Shown: positions 6,892 to 14,349, counted from the stretch's first letter. The stretch is 64,000 bases of DNA from Verrucosispora sp. NA02020 (GCF_013364215.1 NZ_CP054923.1:5332001-5396000); one strand, 5' to 3'. Notes: a model not told the origin generated them from the letters alone. Program-made: numbers and translations.

Positions 6892-6966
6892 CCTGCGTAC
6901 CGCCGTCCCGGACCTTGCACCACCGGGGCGAGCGGTAGCCGACCAGACCCCCGCAAAGGAGACGCC

Positions 6967-7071
6967 ATGCCTGGCCTTCCCGACTGGGCGATCACCGCCG
7001 CCATCCTCGCTGCCCTGTTCGTGGTTGCGCTGGTGGTGCACTCCGGCAGCCGCCCGAGGCGACGCCGATGA
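6967..7071 (+). CDS. Single-helix membrane mini-protein (34 aa)
   Basis: ATG preceded by AAAGGAGA at ideal distance. The product is almost only one membrane helix (WAITAAILAALFVVALVVH) with a basic tail (SRPRRRR), so N-out/C-in. Stop and next start overlap (ATGA at 7068-7071). Such mini-proteins in mobile elements can modulate host membrane proteins or act in lysis control; nothing here decides between these. Confidence 0.55.
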   Translation: MPGLPDWAITAAILAALFVVALVVHSGSRPRRRR

Positions 7072-7463
7072 CCGCCCACGACCTCTCCTGGTCCATCCAC
7101 CTGCCCTGCGGACGGTGCGGGAGCACAAGCGAGGTGGGCGAGTGCGTTCCCGCCGCCCCCGAAGAAGCCGCCATGCCTGACACGCCGCACGAGGAGACGC
7201 CGATGCCCCTCGGCGCATGCACGATCGTCACCGAATTTCTGGGCATCAACCTCGGCGCTTGCGGCAACGACGCCACCCACACGTCTACGGGCCGCTGCGA
7301 GAACGGACACACCCGCACCCGCCACATCTGCACGCTCCACGCCAACGGATTCCGGAGCACCCCGGCGGCAATCGTGTGCGAGTGGTGTGCCGGGGAGGGC
7401 CACGACACACAGATGGTGGTGCAGATCGCCGAGCAGCCCGGCCACTCCGCCGACCCGTCCTGA
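7068..7463 (+). CDS. Cys-rich zinc-binding protein (131 aa)
   Basis: Coupled start (ATGA). The protein has a Cys cluster LPCGRCGS near the N-terminus, then ACTIV..GACGN, GRCENGH, HICTLH and CEWCAGEGH, enough for two zinc sites. An internal ATG at 7203 (MPLGACTIVTEF) has its own GAGGAG-type ribosome site, so a shorter 86-residue form could be made as well, or the frame could represent two genes fused in frame. No named family. Confidence 0.55.
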   Translation: MTAHDLSWSIHLPCGRCGSTSEVGECVPAAPEEAAMPDTPHEETPMPLGACTIVTEFLGINLGACGNDATHTSTGRCENGHTRTRHICTLHANGFRSTPAAIVCEWCAGEGHDTQMVVQIAEQPGHSADPS

Positions 7464-7488
7464 CCCGCACCGACCGAAGGAGAGCACC

Positions 7489-7629
7489 ATGCCCGTCGAG
7501 ATCGCGAAGTGGCGCACCGTCTGCGCCATCTGCCACCACCCCTACGGCGACGAGTACATCGACGAAGAGGCCGCACAGGAGCATGACGAGGAAGCCGACG
7601 GCTGCTGCAACGAGTGCGTCCCCGCCTGA
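7489..7629 (+). CDS. Zinc-ribbon mini-protein (46 aa)
   Basis: ATG preceded by GAAGGAGAG. Ligand pattern C-x2-C-x2-H (VCAICHHPYG) followed by CC-x2-C (GCCNECVPA), with an acidic helix between the pairs. It resembles a minimal treble-clef or ribbon zinc finger. The gene ends just before a hairpin terminator. Function unknown. Confidence 0.6.
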   Translation: MPVEIAKWRTVCAICHHPYGDEYIDEEAAQEHDEEADGCCNECVPA

Positions 7630-7638
7630 CCCGCTCTG

Positions 7639-7666
7639 GCCCGGGGTGTGACCGTGCACCCCGGGC
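7639..7666 (+). terminator. Hairpin terminator or attenuator
   Basis: Perfect 10-bp stem GCCCGGGGTG (7639-7648) and CACCCCGGGC (7657-7666) with an 8-base loop, 10 bases after the stop at 7629. The next gene starts 21 bases later, so it may be a partial terminator. Confidence 0.5.
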
Positions 7667-7687
7667 CCCGACCCGAAGGGCTGACTG

Positions 7688-7879
7688 ATGAGCGTTCAAA
7701 TCACGATCGACTGCGACGAGTGTGGACGCGTGATCGATGGCGGGAAGACGGCCAAGCGGGTCCGTGCTGCGATCCGAGAGTCTGGCGGCCGGGTGAACCT
7801 ACCCGGCGGCAAGGACATCTGCCCGTGGTGCGTCGCTGACGCCAAAAGCCCGCCATCGCGAAACATGTCAACCCGGTGA
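7688..7879 (+). CDS. Zinc-ribbon mini-protein (63 aa)
   Basis: Two C-x2-C pairs at the expected distance for a zinc ribbon: CDEC near residue 9 and CPWC near residue 46, separated by a basic helix (GKTAKRVRAAIRESGG). The first eight residues form a strand (SVQITID). It is the last gene of the + strand run before the GntR gene region. Function unknown; a DNA- or RNA-polymerase-binding role is possible. Confidence 0.6.
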   Translation: MSVQITIDCDECGRVIDGGKTAKRVRAAIRESGGRVNLPGGKDICPWCVADAKSPPSRNMSTR

Positions 7880-8031
7880 CCGACCTGCTTGCCGCCGACC
7901 GCGCCGCCTAATGCCACCAGAAGTGCCGTGCTCGGCCAGACAAGCCGTGACGCCAGGATCACGGACAGCGATCGACCGGCGTAACATTGACCCCGTGCCC
8001 CACCAATCCCCCCAGGTGGGTCACAACCACA

Positions 8032-8064
8032 GCGGCCCGCACCCACCCCGTCGGTGCGGGCCGC
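8032..8064 (+). terminator. Strong hairpin terminator
   Basis: Perfect 12-bp stem GCGGCCCGCACC (8032-8043) and GGTGCGGGCCGC (8053-8064) with a 9-base loop. It closes the mini-gene run and separates it from the GntR regulator. The 270-base gap 7880-8152 contains this hairpin and the operator at 8096-8109, and no gene that I can see. Confidence 0.7.
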
Positions 8065-8095
8065 ACCACGCACACAGCACATCGACGGTCGCCAA

Positions 8096-8109
8096 CTTGT
8101 CGTGACATG
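8096..8109. promoter_or_regulatory. Putative GntR operator, copy 1
   Basis: CTTGTCGTGACATG, an imperfect palindrome around TGTC-GT-GACA, 43 bases before the GntR start. It matches 13 of 14 bases of the copy at 8633. It is framed by a direct repeat GGTCGCCAAC at 8087-8096 and 8112-8121. Confidence 0.55.
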
Positions 8110-8152
8110 GTGGTCGCCAACACCCCCAACACCCTGCCGTTGACTACCGGAT

Positions 8153-8581
8153 GTGGTCCGCCCGCAGCCGCCGATCAGCTCACACGAGCTAGCCGACCTG
8201 CTGCGCACCCAAATCCTGAACGGCCAGCTCAAACCCGGCAGCGCCTTCCCCGCAGACCGGTACCTGCAAGAAACCCACTCCGTGTCCCGCACCCTCGTGC
8301 GGGCAGCCGTCGCCACCCTCCGCAGCGAGGGCCTCGTTGTCACACGGCAGGGGCAGGCTACCCGGGTGCGGCGCGTCTACGACAAGCAGCCCATCGACCT
8401 CACCGATGTGACGCGGGTTGAGAGTCGGATGCCGACCGCCCCGGACCGTGACCGCATGACCGTGCACGTCGACTACGGCATCCCCGTGTGGGTGGTGTGG
8501 CGGTCAGGGCGCGAGCAGCCGGATCTTCTGCCGGCTGACCGGTGGTTTCTGCCCGGTCCTGCGGCCGACGCGGCACGTTAA
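8153..8581 (+). CDS. GntR-family transcriptional regulator (142 aa)
   Basis: A winged helix-turn-helix of the GntR type covers about residues 10-73 (SSHELADLLRTQILNGQLKPGSAFPADRYL, SVSRTLVRAAVATLRSEGLVVTRQGQATRV). The C-terminal 65 residues are too short for a full FadR, HutC or MocR effector domain, as is typical of GntR repressors in actinobacterial integrative elements (KorSA/TraR type). GTG 8153 is used; there is no clear ribosome site and a possible TTGACT box lies just upstream, so a short leader is possible. Near-identical palindromes on both sides of the gene point to autoregulation and control of the exported-protein genes to the right. Confidence 0.8.
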   Translation: MVRPQPPISSHELADLLRTQILNGQLKPGSAFPADRYLQETHSVSRTLVRAAVATLRSEGLVVTRQGQATRVRRVYDKQPIDLTDVTRVESRMPTAPDRDRMTVHVDYGIPVWVVWRSGREQPDLLPADRWFLPGPAADAAR

Positions 8582-8916
8582 CGAACGATCACCTGCGGCG
8601 GCTACGGCCTTGCGGGAACTTTTCATGTTCTGCTTGTCGTGACAAGTAGAAGTTGCTCGCTGCGTCGATCGCGTGCACGGTCGGATACTCAACCCGGCAG
8701 ATTGATCTACTCAAGCCGGTCGATTCGCTGCGCCCAAAACGTGGCATGACCCCCAAACAGGGGTCAACCGAACAGGCCACCTGGGAGCGCTAGCAGGCCA
8801 GCAGTCAGGAGACCCACACCGGATACAGCCACCGGCAACAATCCGCCAAGGTAAAGCAATCTCAGAACGTGAACAGCAGGTAACGCATCCGTGTCGATCC
8901 ATGGGGGGACCGATCA
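8582..8916. other. 335-base intergenic region with operator and weak hairpin
   Basis: No convincing gene on either strand. It holds the second GntR-type palindrome at 8633-8646 and a 7-bp hairpin TGACCCC (8747-8753) with GGGGTCA (8760-8766). The promoter of the secreted protein gene at 8917 should lie here, but I cannot place it with confidence. Confidence 0.5.
8633..8646. promoter_or_regulatory. Putative GntR operator, copy 2
   Basis: CTTGTCGTGACAAG, a perfect palindrome of 6-base arms with a GT centre, 52 bases after the GntR stop and upstream of the exported protein gene. Confidence 0.55.
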
Positions 8917-9726
8917 ATGCGCCTCACGCGACTGCTCCTGTACGCCGCCGCCGGATTCGCCGGCACCGCCATAGCCCTCAGCGCCAGCCAAGAACCCGCC
9001 CGAGCCGACGACACCAACCCGCCGGGCACCATTAGCTCCATCCTCGACACCGTCACTGGCAGCCCGCCCGCCGACAAGCCCACCCCCGTCCGCGACACCG
9101 TCAAGGCCATCGCGGACGCCGTGGACAAGACGGTCGGCGACGCAGCCGAGACCGTCAAAGACGTCACCGACACCGTGGACAAGGTGGTCGAGCCACTGCC
9201 CGTTGTGGGCGACGTGGCCGACAAGGTCACCGACGGCACCCTGAACACGGTCACCGACCCGACCGCCACCCAGCCGGAACCCGCACCTGACGGGACCGAC
9301 CCCGACAAGGTGGAGACACCCGCCGCAGACACCAGCACCACCCCGCCGCCCACGAGCACCATGCCGAGCGGTCCCAACACGGCGCCCGAGCTGGCCGAAC
9401 AACCCCCACGTGCAGCCATCTCGGGCGTCCCCACCCTCACCGTCACCGCCGCCCAGCCGACCCCGCAACCCGGCATGCGCGCCGAACGGCCCACAGCAGT
9501 TCGCCTACCGCGCACTGGCGCCATCACCAGCGACCAGCCTGCACCGGCAGACGGGCCCGACCTCGGCGACTGCACCCGCACCCCGGCAGCAACCGGCAGC
9601 GTGCAGCTTCTCGACGGGCTGGGCGCCGACACCAGCACCACCAGCCGGGACCACAACCCGACCCCGTGCGGCACCGACCGCAGACAAGGGGGCAGAACGC
9701 CGCCACCACAACCCCCGTCAGGCTGA
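8917..9726 (+). CDS. Secreted Pro/Thr/Asp-rich protein (269 aa)
   Basis: ATG follows a GGGGGGACC ribosome site. A signal peptide is clear: MRLTRLLLYAAAGFAGTAIALSA with likely cleavage after ARA near residue 30. The mature part begins with a helical region of repeating Val/Asp/Thr units (DTVKAIADAVDKTVGDAAETVKDV) and continues into a long low-complexity Pro/Thr/Ala tail with two Cys (GDCTRT, TPCGTD) near the C-terminus. No enzyme motif. It is downstream of the second GntR operator and may be controlled by it. A surface or exclusion function in the mobile element is possible but not shown. Confidence 0.6.
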   Translation: MRLTRLLLYAAAGFAGTAIALSASQEPARADDTNPPGTISSILDTVTGSPPADKPTPVRDTVKAIADAVDKTVGDAAETVKDVTDTVDKVVEPLPVVGDVADKVTDGTLNTVTDPTATQPEPAPDGTDPDKVETPAADTSTTPPPTSTMPSGPNTAPELAEQPPRAAISGVPTLTVTAAQPTPQPGMRAERPTAVRLPRTGAITSDQPAPADGPDLGDCTRTPAATGSVQLLDGLGADTSTTSRDHNPTPCGTDRRQGGRTPPPQPPSG

Positions 9727-9782
9727 CCGGCCCCGAGCACCACGAACGCCGGCCAACCACCAGCCTCACGGGAGAACCCCTA

Positions 9783-10322
9783 ATGGACCTTGCAGCCAAG
9801 CAGCAGCTTCACATCGAAAACCTGCTCCACGAACGCGCCATCGCCACACCACCACGCGGCATGGCCGCCGCTGCCACAATCGCCGCGATCCTCACCACCT
9901 TCGACATGGCAGCCTTCACCATCCACGCCTTCACCAGCCGACACCGACCAGGCATGGGAGTGGCCCTCGGCGTGCACGCCATGACATTCGGCGTGCTTGT
10001 TCTCGTGACCGTGGCCCTCATCGTCGGCTACCTGCGGGTACGCGGCGACCTCGCCCGCACTACAGCACAAGACCAGATCGACGCCTACCGCCACGACCTG
10101 ATCGTCAAAGCCATCCGGGATGCGGTCGCCGCACAACCCGACATCATCACCCAGGCCGTTAAGCAGATCATGGCCGACCGTGACCGCGCCGACCGGCAAC
10201 GCTTCTGGGCAGGCCAGGCCGAGACTGAGCGCACCGCGTGGGGTATCCACCCTGACCGGGATGACGGCAACGACGGATCAGTAATCCCGTTACCGCAGCG
10301 GCCAGGCAGACGCACCAGCTAG
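9783..10322 (+). CDS. Two-helix membrane protein (179 aa), hypothetical
   Basis: ATG 9783 lies 56 bases after the secreted protein gene, same strand. Two membrane helices are seen: about residues 27-48 (MAAAATIAAILTTFDMAAFTI) and 60-83 (GVALGVHAMTFGVLVLVTVALIVGYL). The C-terminal half is a charged cytoplasmic helix (AYRHDLIVKAIRDAVAAQPDIITQAVKQIMADRDRADRQRFW). In actinobacterial integrative elements such a protein between GntR and integrase is often a Spd-type or DUF2637-like spread protein; the resemblance here is only topological. Its stop shares CTAG with the integrase stop on the other strand. Confidence 0.5.
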   Translation: MDLAAKQQLHIENLLHERAIATPPRGMAAAATIAAILTTFDMAAFTIHAFTSRHRPGMGVALGVHAMTFGVLVLVTVALIVGYLRVRGDLARTTAQDQIDAYRHDLIVKAIRDAVAAQPDIITQAVKQIMADRDRADRQRFWAGQAETERTAWGIHPDRDDGNDGSVIPLPQRPGRRTS

Positions 10323-11827
10323 TTCGCACCATCCGGGGACCGGGGAATGATTCGCACCGACTGCGGGTCGAAACCCGGTCCCTTCTTCGCCCGGTCGATG
10401 ATCACCCGCACCCCGAACGCCTCCATGATTGCCCGCTTCTGGTTGACCGTGTACCCGGCCCACCGCTGCGCCGCCTGCTCACCCACCGACGCCACCACCA
10501 GCGTCAGATGCGGAGACGGCTGATGCTGCCGGGCTTCCGTCTCCGCCGCCTCAATTTGCGGGCGCAGCCGGCCGTTGATGATGCGCACCTGCTCGGCGGT
10601 CATCTCACCCTCCGCGAACGCCGCCGCCGCCGACGCCATGCGTGCCCGCAACGCCTCCGCCCGCGACAGCAACTCCACCTGCCGCGACTGCGACCCCTCC
10701 AACAAGCCGAGGACGTCGGGGCGGGACAGCAACGCCACCATCACCGCATCGACCCGGGCGTCCACGTTCGCCTCATTGCGCCCGACGCAGCCGGACTTCT
10801 CACACAGGTACAGAATCTGCTTCCGTCCCCACTTTTGGCTGCCCTTCCATGCCGTCCGCAGGTGCGCCCCGCACACACCGCACTCGCCGACCCCCCACGT
10901 CAACAAATGCGACCGCGCCGCCGGTTTGAGCTGCCCACGCGCCGGATCCGACAGCAGCGCCACCACCCGCTCATGATCGTCCGGGTTGACGATCTTCGGC
11001 CATCGGGCGGGCAGCATCTCCTCATCCGGGCGGCCCCGGTGGAAGATTCGCAGCCCGATGTTCGCCGGCCGGATCGCCATCTTCTTCACGCTCGTGTTGC
11101 TCCACAACTGCCCGTCCGGGGTTTGGCCCTTCGCGCGCCCCTTCCGAACCCATCCGGCGCGCGGTGCTGGCACACCCCGCCTGTTCAGGTCGTCGGTGAC
11201 CCCTTTGAGGGTGTCGCCGGCCAGCAGCCGGGCCACGATCTCCCGCACCACATCGGCCTGCGCCGGGTCTTCTTCATCGCGGGAACCGATCACCCTGCCC
11301 CGGTCGTCGTGCTCGTACACGCGCCGCCACCCGTACAGGGCGTACGCGTTGGCGCGGCCTTCCTCGGCACGTTCGCGGGCCGCCGACTGGATGCGTTCCG
11401 CTTTCGTCTCCGACTCGCCCGTGTCCTGGGCGCCCAGCATCTCCGCCAGCATCCGACCCTGCGCGGTCCGCAAGTCCAGCTCGACACCGTTGACGGGTTT
11501 GACGATGAGGTTGAGGCGGCGGCCCAACTCGATGCCGTGGGCCCGTTCGACCCGGTTGCGCCACACCCGGGATGTGTGGACGGCCACGATGCGGCGCTGC
11601 ACCCCGTCCGGGTTGGGGGCGGCGAGCGCCGCCAGCAGCCGCTCGAAGTCGGGCCGTGGGGCGGCTTCGGTGGCGGAGATGTCGTTGTCGGAGTATTCGC
11701 CGGCCACCATTCCGCCGGTCTTCTCCGAGTATTCGCGGGCTTCCCGAAGCTGCCGGGTGACCCCTTTTTCGAGCCCTAGTTCGTCTTGGCTGATGCGCGC
11801 GTACAGGTAGTCCTCGAATGCCGCCAC
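10319..11827 (-). CDS. Large serine integrase
   Basis: 502 residues, typical length of large serine recombinases. The N-terminal resolvase domain shows YARIS with catalytic Ser13 and the conserved Arg-rich segment (IVAVHTSRVWRNRVE). A recombinase domain spans about 165-290, followed by the zinc ribbon with Cys316, Cys319, Cys342 and Cys347 and a coiled-coil region at about 375-430 (EALRARMASAAAAFAEGEMTAEQVRIINGRLRPQIEAAETEA), which controls direction of recombination in this family. Start is GTG 11827. The attachment site is expected just upstream of the start, where a truncated hydrolase gene is indeed found. It catalyses integration and, with a directionality factor not recognised here, excision. 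Confidence 0.95.
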   Translation of the reverse strand: MAAFEDYLYARISQDELGLEKGVTRQLREAREYSEKTGGMVAGEYSDNDISATEAAPRPDFERLLAALAAPNPDGVQRRIVAVHTSRVWRNRVERAHGIELGRRLNLIVKPVNGVELDLRTAQGRMLAEMLGAQDTGESETKAERIQSAARERAEEGRANAYALYGWRRVYEHDDRGRVIGSRDEEDPAQADVVREIVARLLAGDTLKGVTDDLNRRGVPAPRAGWVRKGRAKGQTPDGQLWSNTSVKKMAIRPANIGLRIFHRGRPDEEMLPARWPKIVNPDDHERVVALLSDPARGQLKPAARSHLLTWGVGECGVCGAHLRTAWKGSQKWGRKQILYLCEKSGCVGRNEANVDARVDAVMVALLSRPDVLGLLEGSQSRQVELLSRAEALRARMASAAAAFAEGEMTAEQVRIINGRLRPQIEAAETEARQHQPSPHLTLVVASVGEQAAQRWAGYTVNQKRAIMEAFGVRVIIDRAKKGPGFDPQSVRIIPRSPDGAN

Positions 11828-11870
11828 GCCCGCGAGAGTAGTGCACTCTGAGTGCCCCCGCTATTCCCGG
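11828..11870. other. Putative right attachment site (attR)
   Basis: This is the junction between the integrase start and the host gene fragment. The element side contains a palindrome GCACTC-T-GAGTGC at 11843-11855. The host side begins at or before TTCCCGGGTGGC (11864-11875), which encodes the conserved FPGG of MBL-fold hydrolases. A TGA at 11848-11850 interrupts the hydrolase frame from the element side. The exact crossover bases need the left end. Confidence 0.6.
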
Positions 11871-12049
11871 GTGGCATCGGCAACACCGACCAGGATCCCG
11901 AGCGCTTCGCGGCGCTCATCGACGACGTGGAGCACAAGCTGTTCGGCCGGCTGCCGGACGAGACCTGGTTCTATCCGGGCCACGGCCGGGACTCGACGCT
12001 CGGCGCGGAACGCCCGCACCTGGCCGAGTGGCGCGCCCGGGGCTGGTGA
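11852..12049 (+). pseudogene. 3' fragment of MBL-fold metallo-hydrolase gene, split by the element
   Basis: The frame encodes LFPGGIGNTDQDPERFAAL...ETWFYPGHGRDSTLGAERPHLAEWRARGW, the conserved C-terminal 60 or so residues of glyoxalase II-like MBL-fold hydrolases (about 215 residues in full), including the FPGG loop and the PGHG metal-ligand motif. The N-terminal HxHxDH part is missing; upstream sequence is the integrase end. A GTG at 11852 could start a 65-residue peptide, which would lack the active site. The other fragment should lie at the element's left end. Confidence 0.8.
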
Positions 12050-12099
12050 GGCCGGGGCAGGTCGCGCCGCCGGGCGCGGATCACGGCGATGCCCCTCGT

Positions 12100-12129
12100 G
12101 GGTGCGCCGGGCCCGCGCCTGGCGCACCC
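12100..12129. terminator. Hairpin terminator between convergent genes
   Basis: Perfect 9-bp stem GGGTGCGCC (12100-12108) and GGCGCACCC (12121-12129), between the hydrolase remnant and the DedA gene. Confidence 0.55.
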
Positions 12130-12176
12130 CGCACGGATCCGACAACGCGTGGCGCTCCGGGCCGGTGTCCGCACGG

Positions 12177-12785
12177 TCAGGGTGTGACCTCACGCAGCCG
12201 GCGCCGCACGCCGAGCAGCACCAGGGCGGCCAGCACCAGGCCGCCGGCCATCGTGATCAGCATCGGGCTGGCGCCACCGGGCAGCAGCCCGGCCAGCGAC
12301 CGCGACGCGGTGCCCACCGCCAGGTAGAGCCCGGCCCACGCGCCCGCACCGAGCGAGGCGAAGCCGAGGAAGCGCGGGTAGGACATGTTCAGGCCGCCTG
12401 CCGCGAGCGGCAGCAGCGCGTTGAACACCGGCAGGAACGGGGCGACCAGCACCAGCCGGCCGCCGTTGCGGCGCAGGATGCCCTCCGCGGTGGCCCAGCG
12501 GGTCTCCCCGACCCAACCGCCGACGCGGCTGCGGCGCAGGACCGCGCCCCACCGCCGGCCCACGAGGAAGGTCAGGGACCATCCGGCCAGGCACCCGACG
12601 ACCACGGCGACGAAGGTCGCCAGCCCGGTACGGGGAGTGCCGACCGCCACAGCGGCCAGGATCGCCACGTCACCGGGGACGAGGACGCCGAACAGCGGGA
12701 CCGCGTCGAAGACCATGACCACCCCGAGCACCGCCATCAACAGGGCGACGGGAAGTTCTCCGACCTGGGCCAACTGGTTTGCCAT
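12177..12785 (-). CDS. DedA-family membrane protein
   Basis: 202 residues from ATG 12785, preceded by a weak GAGG. The sequence shows the DedA/SNARE-associated pattern: an N-terminal membrane segment with [24 protein letters not shown], a GRRWG turn, then [40 protein letters not shown], which matches the conserved R-FxPxxR-type re-entrant region (here with the FLPVFN variant), followed by two membrane helices. DedA proteins act in membrane homeostasis and lipid carrier translocation. It is first in host DNA right of the element. The acidic and Arg residues of the canonical motif are partly replaced, so transport activity is uncertain. Confidence 0.8.
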   Translation of the reverse strand: MANQLAQVGELPVALLMAVLGVVMVFDAVPLFGVLVPGDVAILAAVAVGTPRTGLATFVAVVVGCLAGWSLTFLVGRRWGAVLRRSRVGGWVGETRWATAEGILRRNGGRLVLVAPFLPVFNALLPLAAGGLNMSYPRFLGFASLGAGAWAGLYLAVGTASRSLAGLLPGGASPMLITMAGGLVLAALVLLGVRRRLREVTP

Positions 12786-13021
12786 GCCTCGTACGCTATT
12801 GCCTGACCGCCGGTGTGGACATCGGGATTCTCCCCACACTGCGCGCGGTGTGCTCCGGGTCATCCCTGATCCGTCTCCGCACCGCCCGGATCGTTCCGCC
12901 GCCACTCCCTGAGGCGCTTCGCCCGGCAAATCCGCTATTCACCGGTTACTGTCGGGAAGGTATCGGGCGGCCACCGGCGTGGAGCCGGCGGTCGCCCGCC
13001 TGGAACAGGGAGAGAGAACGC

Positions 13022-13225
13022 ATGGCAACCGGCACCGTGAAGTGGTTCAACTCGGAAAAGGGCTTCGGCTTCATCGAACAGGATGGTGGGGGCCCGGACG
13101 TCTTCGTCCACTACTCGGCCATCGCGAGCAGTGGCTACCGGGAGCTGACCGAGGGCCAGAAGGTCGAGTTCGACGTGACCCAGGGACAGAAGGGGCCGCA
13201 GGCGGACAACGTCCGACCGATGTGA
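13022..13225 (+). CDS. cspA: Cold-shock protein
   Basis: 67 residues, the standard length. RNP1 (KGFGFI, 13-18) and RNP2 (VFVHY, 27-31) are intact, with the usual Trp8 and the C-terminal QADNVRPM. It is a five-stranded single-domain nucleic-acid chaperone. The ATG has a GGGAGAGAG ribosome site. The 236-base gap upstream should carry a long 5' leader, usual in this family. A strong hairpin follows the stop. Confidence 0.95.
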   Translation: MATGTVKWFNSEKGFGFIEQDGGGPDVFVHYSAIASSGYRELTEGQKVEFDVTQGQKGPQADNVRPM

Positions 13226-13234
13226 CCCGTGCCG

Positions 13235-13271
13235 GGGTGGCGGCGGCCGGCAGGACCGGCCGCCGCCACCC
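13235..13271. terminator. Very strong bidirectional hairpin terminator
   Basis: Perfect 16-bp stem GGGTGGCGGCGGCCGG (13235-13250) and CCGGCCGCCGCCACCC (13256-13271), 5-base loop, between the convergent csp gene and the gene ending at 13290. Confidence 0.85.
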
Positions 13272-13289
13272 GTCCACCTGTGCCTAGCC

Positions 13290-14186
13290 TCAGGCGGCGA
13301 GCCGCCGGCCGAGTTCCTGCACGACCTGCTCGGCCACGGTCGGCGGGATCGCCGCCGCGATCTCCTCGGGGGTGAGGCCGGCCAGCACACCGGTGATGAT
13401 CGCCTGCTCGTCGGTGAAGTCGCGGTTGGCCAGCGACTCCACCGCGGACTGCAACGCGGTCAACTGCGCGCCGAGGCTGCGCAGTGTCGGGTGCCCGACC
13501 TGGAACTTCGGGTCGGTGTGGTCCTCGCCCGTGGTGGTGCGGGTATAGGTCTGCCCGATCGGGTTGCGACCGTCCAGGACGGTGAGGTTGCGGTGCACGG
13601 TCCTGAGCCAGTTGTGCTCCTCGGGGGTCATGTCCATCTCCTCCTGCTCGGGCGTGATGAGTCCGATGGTGGTCAGGTAACGGCGGAACAGCGGCGTCTG
13701 GTCACGTCCCGCCTTGATCGAGTCGCGGAAGAAACTGAAGTGGGTGTGCCACAGGTGGGAACGGTCGCCGGTGCTGCGCCGCCCCAGTCGGTCCCACCGC
13801 CGCACCACCTTGCCGTCGGGTGAGTAGATGATCTCGCGGATGTCCCGGCTGTCCGCCGTGTTGGCGACGCACTGGGCCACACACCAGGTCGAGAACGTGA
13901 ACAGGTCGTGGTTACGACCGCCGCTGCCGACCCGGAACATACCCACGTCCAGCGCGGCCGCGTCCAGCGTCAGACCGTTGCGGTCCCGGGGCGACTCGAC
14001 CACCGAGTAGTCGTTCGCGACGACCCGGTCCGATCCGGTGTGGTATCCCCCGCGGTGGTTGGCATCACCGACGATGCCGACCTCGTTGGGTTCCAGGTCC
14101 TCGTCGCGTACCCGGTTCGGGTCGCGGTTGAGGTGCTTGAGCAGCAAACTGCGGACGGCCATCAGGTTCGCCGGTGCCCGCGTCAT
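13290..14186 (-). CDS. Putative zinc peptidase-like (M15-type) protein, phage-like
   Basis: 298 residues from ATG 14186, which has a GGGGGGAACC ribosome site. The first 155 residues contain a pattern of likely metal ligands: DANHRGGYHTGSDR with His49, DYSVVESPRDR with Asp59 and LDAAALDVG with Asp80, and a final LWHTHFSFFRD with His147 and His149. This order (H...D...H) resembles D-Ala-D-Ala carboxypeptidase or endolysin M15 folds. The C-terminal 140 residues are helical and end like actinophage lysin or tail proteins (GVLAGLTPEEIAAAIPPTVAEQVVQELGRRL). Peptidoglycan cleavage is inferred and not certain. Confidence 0.5.
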   Translation of the reverse strand: MTRAPANLMAVRSLLLKHLNRDPNRVRDEDLEPNEVGIVGDANHRGGYHTGSDRVVANDYSVVESPRDRNGLTLDAAALDVGMFRVGSGGRNHDLFTFSTWCVAQCVANTADSRDIREIIYSPDGKVVRRWDRLGRRSTGDRSHLWHTHFSFFRDSIKAGRDQTPLFRRYLTTIGLITPEQEEMDMTPEEHNWLRTVHRNLTVLDGRNPIGQTYTRTTTGEDHTDPKFQVGHPTLRSLGAQLTALQSAVESLANRDFTDEQAIITGVLAGLTPEEIAAAIPPTVAEQVVQELGRRLAA

Positions 14187-14349
14187 GGTTCCCCCCTCTG
14201 CTGATCCGTCGGGGGCCGGGCACGGCAGTGACACCGCGTGCGCGGTAGGAAGGCTGTACAAGCGCTCCCGGCCAGTGGTTGCACAGCGCCGGGCGTACCC
14301 CCACCATAGCCGCACTTCTCGACGAATGCCCAGCTCAGAGCCGGTTTAT

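Larger units (their letters stand above)
1..11860. mobile_element. Right-hand part of an integrated element (prophage or integrative element) ending in a serine integrase
   Basis: The block is built of about two dozen small genes, many overlapping by GTGA or ATGA, several coding for Cys-rich mini-proteins under 150 residues. It contains two DNA-binding regulators with visible operators and closes with a large serine integrase. The DNA right of the integrase is the 3' end of a host hydrolase gene, which fits site-specific integration into that gene. The left end lies outside the window. No capsid, terminase, tail, FtsK/TraB or Rep gene is seen here, so prophage and integrative conjugative element cannot be told apart. 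The right boundary is placed near the start of the hydrolase remnant and is uncertain by roughly 20 bases. Confidence 0.8.

Noticed and set aside
8711-8917. 68-residue Cys-containing frame on the - strand upstream of the secreted protein
   Set aside because: No ribosome site, irregular composition, and the region is better explained as regulatory DNA.
13290-14186. Second prophage remnant around the M15-like gene
   Set aside because: The gene is phage-like at its C-terminus, but neighbours are ordinary host genes and no attachment repeats or other phage genes are near.
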